From Roseibium salinum (lineage in GTDB: Bacteria > Pseudomonadota > Alphaproteobacteria > Rhizobiales > Stappiaceae), in contig NZ_JAPEVI010000003.1 of assembly GCF_026240905.1 (NCBI RefSeq), forward strand, positions 3,658,001-3,722,000: DNA of 64,000 bases. The letters run 5' to 3'. The translations under genes and the position numbers were made by a program. This document shows, in pieces, positions 53,436 to 61,499 of the stretch. Positions within the stretch are counted from its first letter, which is position 1. Each line of letters opens with the position of its first letter. Below the pieces are notes generated by a model that ran no database searches, was not told the DNA's origin, and was given only the letters and a program-made list of their open reading frames with translations.

Positions 53436-54191
53436 GTGTCTGGAGAATTAGCAGACTGGTTGATTAGCGTAATCAGCAGTACAGGCCTGATCGGAGTTAT
53501 CGGGTTCTTAATGCGCGAGACCATCGCCAAGTTTTTCTCAAAGGCTGTCGAACACCGTTTCGATAAAAAACTCGAATCTTTCAAAGCAGACATTCGTGAC
53601 AATGAGAAAGAATTAGACCAAATAAGATCCTTTCTTGTTGCAGCCAGGAGCGCGCGCGATTCAGCGACCCAATCGAAACGGCTAGAAGCGGCGGAAATAT
53701 TACTGCGGGCGAGACACGTACTTTCGCAACTGACAATGCTCGTCGAATATATGACCATTCTAAATACCGAGCAGATATTGAAAGACGGAAACAACACCAA
53801 GATTACCGAGTTCATTGAGGCTCTGGTTCAGCCGTTTGACGTCGACGGAAAGATGAAGCAGCTCGGAGAAATCGATAAGACAATGCCTAGATTATATCTA
53901 AGCGATAAGTCGCTGAGAATATTCGATGCCTACGAGAACATCATACTACAAGCAGTGATGATGATGAAGCTCTTTAGCACGCCACTCCCAGACAAGGGAA
54001 AACTATTAAAGGCTGGGAATCTTAGTGAAAAAGTGATCGAATTAGTGCCCAGTTCAAAGGAAGGATTTGATGAGTGGGGCGAAGATTATGCGTACCACTG
54101 GTCCAGGTATTTCCACGACGAGATTTTGCGTTCGCTCAGGCACGAAGTAGCCGGTACAGACGACCAAACGCGGGACATCGAGTTCTATTGA
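53436..54191 (+). CDS. Accessory protein with N-terminal membrane segment and helical body (251 aa)
   Basis: GTG 53436 starts a 251-residue product. Residues 3-26 form a hydrophobic segment, LADWLISVISSTGLIGVIGF, followed by an amphipathic helix EHRFDKKLESFKADIRDNEK and more helices (LEAAEILLRARHVLSQLTML, IFDAYENIILQAVMMMKLF). The C-terminus is aromatic and charged (WGEDYAYHWSRYFHDEILRS). Codon use is AT-richer than the surroundings. No catalytic motif recognised. The layout of anchor plus long helical bundle is common in accessory, possibly defence-related, proteins, but I have no direct evidence for that role. Confidence 0.65.
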   Translation: MSGELADWLISVISSTGLIGVIGFLMRETIAKFFSKAVEHRFDKKLESFKADIRDNEKELDQIRSFLVAARSARDSATQSKRLEAAEILLRARHVLSQLTMLVEYMTILNTEQILKDGNNTKITEFIEALVQPFDVDGKMKQLGEIDKTMPRLYLSDKSLRIFDAYENIILQAVMMMKLFSTPLPDKGKLLKAGNLSEKVIELVPSSKEGFDEWGEDYAYHWSRYFHDEILRSLRHEVAGTDDQTRDIEFY

Positions 54192-54463
54192 GCACCTCAC
54201 AGTGGAAGCTCGTCGCGCACAAACGAATGTCCGCTTATCGCTGGCACAGGCGGGTTTGCCTGAGGAACTGATCAAATCAAACCCAAGTGGCGATTTGAGT
54301 TCGTTCTAGCTGAGAATGCTAAACCGTAGCTGGGCTCAGCATGCGCTTGCCTCTTTGTTATAGAGCCGGACTCAGCCTAATTTAAACAGCGCGTTAGAGC
54401 TCCTTTTGCCTAGCAGACGTCATACTGCGCCATCCGCGGCACAAATGCAGAAAGGCATTCAAC

Positions 54464-54859
54464 TTGATCAAAGATCGGGAATTTGAGCCAACGTTTGACG
54501 GAGTTTGCAAGCTGCTCCATCTCGGGCACGGAAAAGGCGCCCCGTCACCGGAAGGTACGCTGAATAGACTTTTTCACGAACATCTAAAAGTGCACAAGCG
54601 CGATCTCGCGGACAATCCACCTATATTGTCGTCCGAGAATGCATTTGTAACCATGGAAGCATGGGCGAAACATGCAATACGTGACCTGGCGCCAAGATCG
54701 AAAAGCCGTGCCCCACGGCACGAACATTTTCCAGTTGTAATAGTGCGTTACCGTGGAGTTGATTGCCTGATCGACGGCGGAAGTCGCGCCCACAGATGGC
54801 ATGAGGCAGGAGACACCGGTTCTCATCCGGCTTTTGTGGTATCTGTGCTGAGATCGTGA
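54464..54859 (+). CDS. Hypothetical protein (131 aa) with ParB-nuclease-like C-terminal segment
   Basis: TTG 54464 starts the frame (no strong ribosome-binding site, GAAAGGCATTCAAC). The N-terminal half is helical with GVCKLLHLGHGKGAPSPEG and NAFVTMEAWAKHAIRDL. The last third, HFPVVIVRYRGVDCLIDGGS then RAHRWHEAGDTGSHPAFVV, resembles the ParB/Srx nuclease-like pattern (I-V-x-Y-x-G-x-x-x-L-I-D-G-x-x-R-x-x-x-W). Orphan gene in an AT-rich patch next to a tRNA. Family assignment is tentative. The gap before it (54192-54463, 272 bases) and the 452 bases after it (54860-55311) show no gene; 55000-55260 is very AT-rich. Confidence 0.5.
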   Translation: MIKDREFEPTFDGVCKLLHLGHGKGAPSPEGTLNRLFHEHLKVHKRDLADNPPILSSENAFVTMEAWAKHAIRDLAPRSKSRAPRHEHFPVVIVRYRGVDCLIDGGSRAHRWHEAGDTGSHPAFVVSVLRS

Positions 54860-55311
54860 TCAGAGGCCAGCCCATAGTTCGACTATCCTCGAACGAAATT
54901 GCCAGTGACTCATCATCTGAACTCAAAGCCCACTGATCGAGAAACTGTCTCGCAGGCTAGAGGCGTCCCCAAAATCTTGAATAATCAAAAGGTGATCAGA
55001 TTGGCTTCAAATCGGTTAACTTCATCACGTAGTAAAGTCACTAAATCAAACATATAGCAAATGTTCATGTCGATTGGGAAGTATTAAAAGTTTACAGCAG
55101 CAAAAACAACAAAATTTGTAATGCTATATTTATTTTGAGTAAATCAGCACACTAATTCTATCTTTGGTGGTTCAGAGGTGCACTTGATCAACTGGATGAA
55201 TTGCTATCAGTTGCGTCCTCTTCACCTTATTATAGATTTTTAATTACAAGACTGATGGCTTCTCGCATCAGTGATGCGACCCACAAGCTTCTGAAATATA
55301 AAAGAAAATAT

Positions 55312-55388
55312 TGGTGACCCCGGCGCGATTCGAACGCGCGACCCTCAGATTAGGAATCTGATGCTCTATCCTGCTGAGCTACGGGGCC
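55312..55388 (-). tRNA. tRNA-Arg (anticodon CCT)
   Basis: Read on the minus strand from 55388: acceptor GGCCCCG, D arm with TAGCTCAGCAGGATAGAGC, anticodon stem CAGAT with loop TCCTAA-type and anticodon CCT, then TTCGAATC in the T arm, and CGGGGTC plus A and an encoded CCA (55312-55314). The acceptor pairs fully with one G-T wobble. Without CCA it spans 55315-55388. Decodes AGG. Its 3' end faces the accessory patch. Confidence 0.95.
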
Positions 55389-55620
55389 ATGGAAAGCGTC
55401 GCTTAGCATGATTTGTTGCGCTTTGCGAGCCCTCTGGTGGGTGAGCGAGCAAAGTGGGGCAATATCCTGCAGAAAGTGACAGTGAATATTGCATGGCGGC
55501 AGAAAATCGGGCGTATTTTGCTGTTCTGTCTTGGACTTGCCTTATTCGCTGCTTAGCAACGGGTCATCTCAACCGTCTGCTTGCCGGTTCCGGGACGGAT
55601 TGACTGTGTCGGCGGCGGGA

Positions 55621-56526
55621 ATGCGGGAAAGGGTGTCCGGGGGGCGCTTGATAGTCAATATTGGAAGCCGGGAAAACGAACGGTGCGTCAGGCTGGCCGG
55701 TGCGAGGCTGGTTCTTTGCGTCAGCTGCGTCCTATTCGCGAATCAGTCAGTTCTGGCGGAAAGCCGCGATAAGCCGCTCGACCGGGCAGCCTATGAGGCC
55801 TGTGTGCCAGCCGGATCCACATCCGTCCCGGTGGTGCGCGACGAGGAGGGCGGCGTGTTCGCTTCCTCGGGAGAGCGCTATTTCGCCGGTGATCTCTACC
55901 GGCCGCGGAATGCGAGCGGCGCCCGGGACGACACGGCGGGGGCTGCAGCGCCGCGCCTCGAGGCGGTGCCTGCCGGGGAAGAAAACCGCTGGGGCCTGCG
56001 ACCGGCCTGGATCGTCGTTGACGGCGGGAAAGGCAAACAGCTCCTCCAGGCGGTCCGGTTGCTGCGGGGCGAAGCGCTGTTTGCGCCCGATCGCGCAGAG
56101 GGCGCCTGCGCCGAGATCCTGCGGCAGGCCGAAGCGGAGGCCCGTTCGAAAAGCGCCGGCCTGTGGGGCGACAAGAACGCCGCGCCGATCTATTCGACAG
56201 CGAGGCCGGAGCCGCTCAAGAAGATGACGGGATATTACGTGATTGCGGCAGGACGCATCGTCAGCCTTGGAAAAACGGAACGTACCCGCTATCTAAACTT
56301 CGGAAACTACTGGAAAACAGACTTTACGGTCACGCTGAATGCCTCGGACGAGGCACTGTTTGATGCAGCCCTTGCCCCGTCGGGCTGGCAGGTGGATGCT
56401 CTGGCCGGGGCAAGCGTCGAATTGCGCGGCATCGTGCAGCAATGGGACGGCCCGCATATAGCGCTCCATCATCCGGAGCAGTTGGTGGTACTTGAGGATA
56501 AAAGGGCAGCACGTGGCGGCCGATAA
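55621..56526 (+). CDS. Exported thermonuclease-like protein, possibly degenerate
   Basis: A 301-residue protein from ATG 55621. An internal hydrophobic stretch, RLVLCVSCVLFANQSVLAES, looks like a signal peptide some 30 residues in, so the true start may be a later codon. The region NRWGLRPAWIVVDGGKGKQL, AVRLLRGEALFAPDRAEGAC and EAEARSKSAGLWGDKNAAPI recalls staphylococcal nuclease-like proteins of Rhizobiales (x-A-x-x-x-x-x-GLW), but the Arg/Asp/Glu catalytic set is not evident. The C-terminal 90 residues (YYVIAAGRIVSLGKTERTRY ...) resemble an OB-like domain. Its end overlaps the M48 protease start by 14 bases. Confidence 0.6.
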   Translation: MRERVSGGRLIVNIGSRENERCVRLAGARLVLCVSCVLFANQSVLAESRDKPLDRAAYEACVPAGSTSVPVVRDEEGGVFASSGERYFAGDLYRPRNASGARDDTAGAAAPRLEAVPAGEENRWGLRPAWIVVDGGKGKQLLQAVRLLRGEALFAPDRAEGACAEILRQAEAEARSKSAGLWGDKNAAPIYSTARPEPLKKMTGYYVIAAGRIVSLGKTERTRYLNFGNYWKTDFTVTLNASDEALFDAALAPSGWQVDALAGASVELRGIVQQWDGPHIALHHPEQLVVLEDKRAARGGR

Positions 56527-58031
56527 AGGAACCGAATTCCGTCCCTCTCATTTCGGGAGGCCCGCGAGAGTGATCCGCGGCGTTCCGCGCGGCTGGCTGC
56601 GCGGTGCGGCGGCTTGCGGCCTGGTGCTTCTGGTCTCGGCCTGTCAGTTTCTCGGTGACGGCGCGACGGTCGGCACGGTTGCTCCGGGAACCCTGCGTCC
56701 GAACCTTGCAAATGATATCGGCGAGCGCGAGCATCCGCGTGTCGTGGCCACCTATGGCGGGGTCTACAAGGATGCGGGTGCCGAGCGGGCCGTTGCCAGT
56801 GTCGTCGGCCGGCTGGTGGCCGCCTCGGACGATCCTTCGCAAAGCTACAAGATCACGATCCTGAATTCGCCGGCGATCAACGCCTTCGCCCTGCCCGGCG
56901 GCTATCTTTATGTCACCCGCGGCCTGCTGGCCCTGGCAAACGATACGTCCGAAGTGGCCGCCGTCCTGGCCCACGAGATGGCCCATGTCACCGCCAATCA
57001 CGCCATCAAGCGCCAGGAACGGGCGGAAGCAAAGCAGCTTGCCAACAAGATCCTGACCGACGTGGTGCAGGATCTCGGAAGAAGCGCGCCAGGCGCTGGT
57101 CTCCTCCCAGCTTTCCTTTGCAAGGTTCAGCCAGGTGCAGGAGCTGGAGGCCGATGCCATTGGTGTCAGAACCCTGGCCAATGCCGGCTTCGACCCCTAT
57201 GCCGCATCCAGGTTCCTGAGATCCATGGCGGCCTTTGCCGCTTACCAGTCGGCGGACAAGGGATCTTCCTCCGCTCCGGACTTCCTGTCTTCGCATCCCT
57301 CGACGCCCGAACGGCTGCAGATTGCCGTGCGTTCGGCCCGCCAGATCGGTGCGCCGGGTATCGGCGAACGGGACCGGCAACGCTATCTCAGTCAGATCGA
57401 CGGCATGCTCTTCGGCGATGATCCCCTGGAGGGGTTCGTTCGCGGCCGCTCGTTCCTGCACAAGGCGCTGGGGATCAGCTTTACGGTTCCCTCGGGCTAT
57501 ATTCTCGAAAATTCCCCGGAAGCGGTGCTTGCCAGCAACGGCGAGGGGACCGCGATCCGGTTCGACGGCGCGGATATCAGCGGTTATTCCGATCTCGTCG
57601 ACTATATGACCTCCGGCTGGATCAACGGTCTCCTGCCGCAAAGCGTGCGGCAGACCACGATCAACGGACTGCCCGGCGTAACAGGCTCGGCCATCACCCA
57701 GGGCTGGTCTTTCCGCATCGCGGTGCTGCGCATCGGCCGAACCGGTTACCGGTTCATATTCGCCAGCCGGTCGCCCAACGACACCTTCGACAAGGATTTC
57801 CACCAGACGGTCGAAAGCTTCAGCCAGCTGACACCGACCGAAAGGGCACGCCTCCAGTCGCTGCGGATCAAGGTGGTGTCGTCCAAGCCCGGCGACACCG
57901 CGCGCAAGCTGGCGATCGGCATGAGCGGCGTCGAGCCTTCACGGCGCCTGGAGTTCTTCACCATCCTGAACGATCTCAGCGCCGAGAAGCCGATTCCGGT
58001 GGGAACAGCCGTGAAATTGGTGGTCGACTAG
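56513..58031 (+). pseudogene. M48-family metalloprotease lipoprotein, split by a one-base insertion
   Basis: Starts at GTG 56513 with a lipoprotein signal (LVLLVSACQF, lipobox with Cys). Zinc site VLAHEMAHVTANHAIKRQER is the M48 HExxH, with the third ligand Glu in VQELEADAIGVRTL. The frame shifts at 57077-57078: removing one G from GATCTCGGAAGAAGC restores the join to EEARQALVSSQLSFARFSQV and the second frame through to 58031. Repaired length is about 505 residues with a long C-terminal region, normal for the family. In the raw sequence the first product would end in a false tail. It is probably periplasmic protein quality control (BepA/LoiP-like). Confidence 0.82.
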
Positions 58032-58070
58032 GCTGAAATGCTCGAGTGGGCTCGCGCCCGCAAACGCATC

Positions 58071-58099
58071 ACCCGCCGTCGGCGAGCCGGACGGCGGGT
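58071..58099. terminator. Perfect 10-bp inverted repeat between convergent genes
   Basis: ACCCGCCGTC (58071-58080), loop GGCGAGCCG, GACGGCGGGT (58090-58099). It lies between the convergent M48 and rpoH genes and could stop both transcripts, although no T-run is present on either side. Confidence 0.5.
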
Positions 58100-58146
58100 G
58101 AGGCTGGCTCTGCATTGCATTTGTTCGCAGGCGATATCCGAAGCAT

Positions 58147-59010
58147 TCAGACGCGATACACCGCCTGATCCGGCTGTGCCGCCAGCAGGGCGGATTTGAG
58201 CTTTTCCATCGCCCGGCTTTCGATCTGGCGAACGCGTTCCTTGGATATGCCCAGCTTTTCGCCGAGGGATTCCAACGTGGCGCCTTCCTCGGTGAGGCGC
58301 CGCTCACGCACGATTTTCAGTTCGCGCTCGCTCAGCACTTCAAGCGCGGAGGACAGCCATTTGTGCCGGCGTTCCGCGTCGATGTTGCCGGTGACGATCT
58401 CATCCGGCAGGGGCGCGTCGGAGACGAGGAAGTCCTGCCTGTCCGCGCTCGAGCCGTCACTGTCGGTCACCGGCGCGTTGAGGGAGGTGTCCGGTCCGGA
58501 GAGCCGCGCGTTCATCAGGGCCACATCGGACTGCTTGACGCCAATGGCGTCGGCGATCTTCCGGTGCAGCTCGCTGTCGGACAGCGGAGTCTGATTGTTG
58601 GAGAGCTTGGCGCGCAGCCGCCGCAGGTTGAAGAACAGCGCCTTCTGGGAGGACGAGGTTCCGCCGCGGACGATCGACCAGTTGCGCAGGATATAGTCCT
58701 GTATCGAGGCGCGGATCCACCAGGTGGCATAGGTGGAAAACCGCACTTCCCGTTCCGGTTCGAAGCGCGCGGCCGCTTCCAACAGCCCGACATGGCCTTC
58801 CTGAATCAGATCGCCGAGCGACAGGCCGAAATTGCGGAAGCGGGATGCAACCGCGATGACCAGACGCATGTGAGACAGGGAGAGCTTCTCAAGCGCTTTT
58901 TCATCCCGCTGATGTCGCCATCGGATCGCCAGCTTCAGCTCTTCCTCACGCGTGAGGTAGGGCGCTTTCATGGCTGCCTGAACCAGCTTGCGTTTTTCAT
59001 TCAAGGACAT
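58147..59010 (-). CDS. rpoH: RNA polymerase sigma-32 family factor (RpoH)
   Basis: A 287-residue sigma-70-family factor of the RpoH branch. Region 2: SLSHMRLVIAVASRFRNFGL, SLGDLIQEGHVGLLEAAARF, EPEREVRFSTYATWWIRASI and QDYILRNWSIVRGGTSSSQK. The RpoH box is QKALFFNLRRLRAKL. Region 4: RRLTEEGATLESLGEKLGIS and KERVRQIESRAMEKLKSAL. Rhizobiales have two RpoH proteins; this one, with the shorter spacer and SSSQK form, is closer to RpoH2, but I do not assign the number firmly. The 467 bases upstream (59011-59477) hold its promoter region and the carD terminator; no further gene seen. Confidence 0.93.
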   Translation of the reverse strand: MSLNEKRKLVQAAMKAPYLTREEELKLAIRWRHQRDEKALEKLSLSHMRLVIAVASRFRNFGLSLGDLIQEGHVGLLEAAARFEPEREVRFSTYATWWIRASIQDYILRNWSIVRGGTSSSQKALFFNLRRLRAKLSNNQTPLSDSELHRKIADAIGVKQSDVALMNARLSGPDTSLNAPVTDSDGSSADRQDFLVSDAPLPDEIVTGNIDAERRHKWLSSALEVLSERELKIVRERRLTEEGATLESLGEKLGISKERVRQIESRAMEKLKSALLAAQPDQAVYRV

Positions 59011-59418
59011 GACCGACGCTCCGATGTCTAATCGGGGGGTAATTTCACACCTATACGCAGGTTAGAGCACTTCGGACTACCGCAGGGGCAGAATTTTTGC
59101 ACATCTGCGTGATGTGTTCGCGAGCAGTGGCCCGCACCGCCCGATTTCGCATCATCCGGCCGGAAACCGCAGCGGTTACGAGGCGCTCGGGCGCCGTCGT
59201 GGGCCTTGATCAGCAGACGTTCAACCGATTCGATCGAAAGTCCAATTGCTGAACGATATTCAAGTGTTAGGGCGTCCTGCCGGCATTCCCCGGAATGCTG
59301 AAAGGCGCACTAGTGGAACGCCGGAAAGCTGCCAGGGTTCCATTTGACCGGTTGATTCAATCACCGCGAGCATAAACGGGTTGCACCGATCATCTTGCCT
59401 TGGGTGCGGCCCGTCAAC

Positions 59419-59446
59419 AAAAAGGGCCCGGATTTCTCCGGGCCCT
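59419..59446 (-). terminator. Rho-independent terminator of carD
   Basis: Minus strand: AGGGCCCGGA, loop, TCCGGGCCC followed by five T. It lies 32 bases after the carD stop. Confidence 0.9.
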
Positions 59447-59477
59447 GCAAATTTCCAGTGAGGCAGAGGCCCCGTTG

Positions 59478-60068
59478 TCAGGCGGCTTCTTCCTTGCCGT
59501 CTTCCTCTTCCACATCGGCTTCAGCGGCGGCTGCAGCCTTGAGGCGGCTCGGAGATTTAGCCAGGTTCTGTTCGATCTGCTTGACCGCTTCGGTTTCCGA
59601 ACATTTGTTCACGGCTGCGATTTCGCGTGCCATACGGTCGAGTGCAGCTTCATAGAGCTGGCGTTCGGAATAGGACTGCTCCGGCTGGCTGTCAGACCGG
59701 AACAGGTCGCGGACCACTTCGGAGATCGCGTTCAGGTCGCCGGAATTGATCTTCGCTTCATATTCCTGCGCGCGGCGGCTCCACATGGTGCGCTTGACCC
59801 GCGGGCGGCCCTGTACGGTTTCCAGGGCCTTCTTGACCGCTGCCGGATCGCCGAGCTTGCGCATGCCGACGGATGCGATCTTGGCAATCGGGACACGAAG
59901 GGTCATCTTGTCCTGTTCAAAAACGATGACGAGCAACTCCAAAGAGTGACCTGCAACGTTCTGTTCTTCAATGGCGGTAATCTGCCCGACGCCGTGAGCC
60001 GGGTATACGATGTACTCGCCGGTTTTGAACCCTTGACGCTGCGCGGTCTTTTTGGTGTTCATTGCCAT
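59478..60068 (-). CDS. carD: CarD-family transcriptional regulator
   Basis: A 196-residue CarD protein. N-terminal RNA polymerase-interaction (Tudor-like) domain: GFKTGEYIVYPAHGVGQITA, VIVFEQDKMTLRVPIAKIAS. The C-terminal DNA-binding helical domain has VQGRPRVKRTMWSRRAQEYE, KINSGDLNAISEVVRDLFRS and SYSERQLYEAALDRMAREIA. Low-complexity acidic/Ala tail. Alphaproteobacterial CarD stabilises promoter complexes at rRNA and ribosomal genes. It follows fdxA on the same strand across a 474-base gap (60069-60542), containing a 17-base palindrome and little else. Confidence 0.95.
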   Translation of the reverse strand: MAMNTKKTAQRQGFKTGEYIVYPAHGVGQITAIEEQNVAGHSLELLVIVFEQDKMTLRVPIAKIASVGMRKLGDPAAVKKALETVQGRPRVKRTMWSRRAQEYEAKINSGDLNAISEVVRDLFRSDSQPEQSYSERQLYEAALDRMAREIAAVNKCSETEAVKQIEQNLAKSPSRLKAAAAAEADVEEEDGKEEAA

Positions 60069-60509
60069 GCTCGTATTCTCTCCTGCGCAGTTGTTGGTTC
60101 TGTCAGACCTTAGCCTGTCAGAACTGGGACGGACCGCGTCGCGGTCCCCTGTTCTTTTGTGACACGCACCCTGCCGTGCGATCCGATGATGGAACGCCTG
60201 TTGATAACGCGGCGTGTCAGGGCTGGTCAGTCGTTGCTTTCCACTATAGAACCTTGTCAGTCATGAAAGCTGCCGGGATCTCACGCTGTCCGGTTTCTGA
60301 AGATCCGGGACGCGTTTCGAAGACTCCGTTTTGGGGGTTGTTCTCGTGGGTGGCGACTTAAAGTAATATATAGCACAGTCTTGTGGAAAATTAAAGAGCT
60401 GTGCTTAGGCGGTGCACAAACACCACACAGGGCACCCGCGGCACGCCAATCCGCAGGTACTTGAAAACCCTTATGAAGGGCTGCCGTATTGCACTGCCCA
60501 CAAGCAGCT

Positions 60510-60526
60510 TGCGTCAGTCTGACGCA
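60510..60526. promoter_or_regulatory. 17-base palindrome between fdxA and carD
   Basis: TGCGTCAG-T-CTGACGCA is perfectly symmetric about one base, starting 17 bases after the fdxA stop. Too short for a terminator and without a T-run; a dimeric regulator site is the simplest reading. Upstream of carD, TGTCAGAcc and TGTCAGAac (60102-60121) repeat the same TGTCAGA element directly. Confidence 0.35.
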
Positions 60527-60542
60527 GCTAGCAGTTCGCGAC

Positions 60543-60875
60543 TCACTCGGGCGGGTTCGCTGAAAAATACTGCGCGAGCTTGTTTTCCTTGCCGTCGAAC
60601 TCTTCCGCCTCGGGCAGAGGATCTTTCTTCTCCGTGATGTTGGGCCACTTCTCGGAGTATTCGGCGTTCAGCTCGATCCATTTTTCAAGGCCGGGCTCCG
60701 TGTCCGGCAGGATCGCTTCGGCCGGGCATTCCGGCTCACAGACACCGCAGTCGATGCATTCGTCCGGGTTGATGACGAGCATGTTCTCGCCTTCGTAGAA
60801 ACAATCCACCGGGCACACTTCAACACAGTCGGTGTATTTGCACTTGATGCAATTGTCTGTGACGACGTAGGTCAT
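60543..60875 (-). CDS. fdxA: 7Fe ferredoxin FdxA
   Basis: A 110-residue FdxA with both cluster motifs: [18 protein letters not shown] for the [3Fe-4S] site and [16 protein letters not shown] for the [4Fe-4S] site, flanked by the family tail [20 protein letters not shown]. Length and all cysteines are intact. It carries low-potential electrons; the usual Rhizobiales neighbour order RNA-binding S4 - fdxA - carD is kept here on one strand, 222 bases from the S4 gene. Confidence 0.95.
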   Translation of the reverse strand: MTYVVTDNCIKCKYTDCVEVCPVDCFYEGENMLVINPDECIDCGVCEPECPAEAILPDTEPGLEKWIELNAEYSEKWPNITEKKDPLPEAEEFDGKENKLAQYFSANPPE

Positions 60876-61097
60876 CGGATCCTCACTCGGCGCCGTTCGG
60901 CGGCGCGATGACGGTCAAGCCTCGCATGCCTTCGGCAGCCATTTTAGTGCCTTGCGTCCCGTCGGGAAGCGCAGGTTAAATTCTCTTGCCGCTGTTGGGT
61001 ATCGTTTTTGGCCGAGACACGCAAGCGCCCAGGATGACGCATATCGGGCCGATGAGAGAAAGTTATTCTGTTTTCGCGCGGTATCCGGGATTCTGCT

Positions 61098-61499
61098 TCA
61101 GTCGTCGTTGCGAAAGGCGTCGAGTTTGCGCCGATCGCGCTTGGTCGGGCGACCCGATCCGGCATCGCGCTGCGCGGGCGAGGCAGGACCCGGGGCCTCT
61201 TTCGGGGCAGGCGGCGGAGACAGATCCTCATAAAGCATGCGGGCCTCTTCGTACGGTCCGCGCCGGGTGCCGAGGGCGAGCACCTTGAGCACGAGAACGC
61301 GCCGCTCGAGGGCGATGGTGAGCACATCGCCGCTCCTGACCGTCTTGCTGGCGGAGGAGATCTTGTCCTTGTTCACCCTGACACGCCCGGACGTGGCCAG
61401 CTTCTGAGCCAGGGATCGGGATTTGGTGACCCTGGCGTGCCAGAGCCACTTGTCGATGCGCAGGCTGCCGCCGGCAGCTTGTGGATCAGGCGTCGGAAT
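61098..61499 (-). CDS. S4-domain RNA-binding protein (Hsp15-like), no canonical start codon
   Basis: The S4 domain is clear: LRIDKWLWHARVTKSRSLAQ, KLATSGRVRVNKDKISSASK, RSGDVLTIALERRVLVLKVL, with the Hsp15-like tail RRGPYEEARMLYEDLSP and a charged end KRDRRKLDAFRNDD. Hsp15 binds 50S subunits with nascent chains. The frame has no ATG, GTG or TTG before the domain; the first internal start, GTG 61376, would cut away half of it. An ATT at 61499, overlapping the helicase stop, gives MPTPDPQAAGGSLRIDKWLW, a sensible N-terminus of 133 residues. Either an unusual ATT start or a small sequence error near 61500. Confidence 0.75.
   Translation of the reverse strand: MPTPDPQAAGGSLRIDKWLWHARVTKSRSLAQKLATSGRVRVNKDKISSASKTVRSGDVLTIALERRVLVLKVLALGTRRGPYEEARMLYEDLSPPPAPKEAPGPASPAQRDAGSGRPTKRDRRKLDAFRNDD

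Noticed and set aside
55312..55345. Attachment-site duplicate of the tRNA-Arg 3' end
   Set aside because: I saw no second copy of the tRNA 3' sequence within the window.
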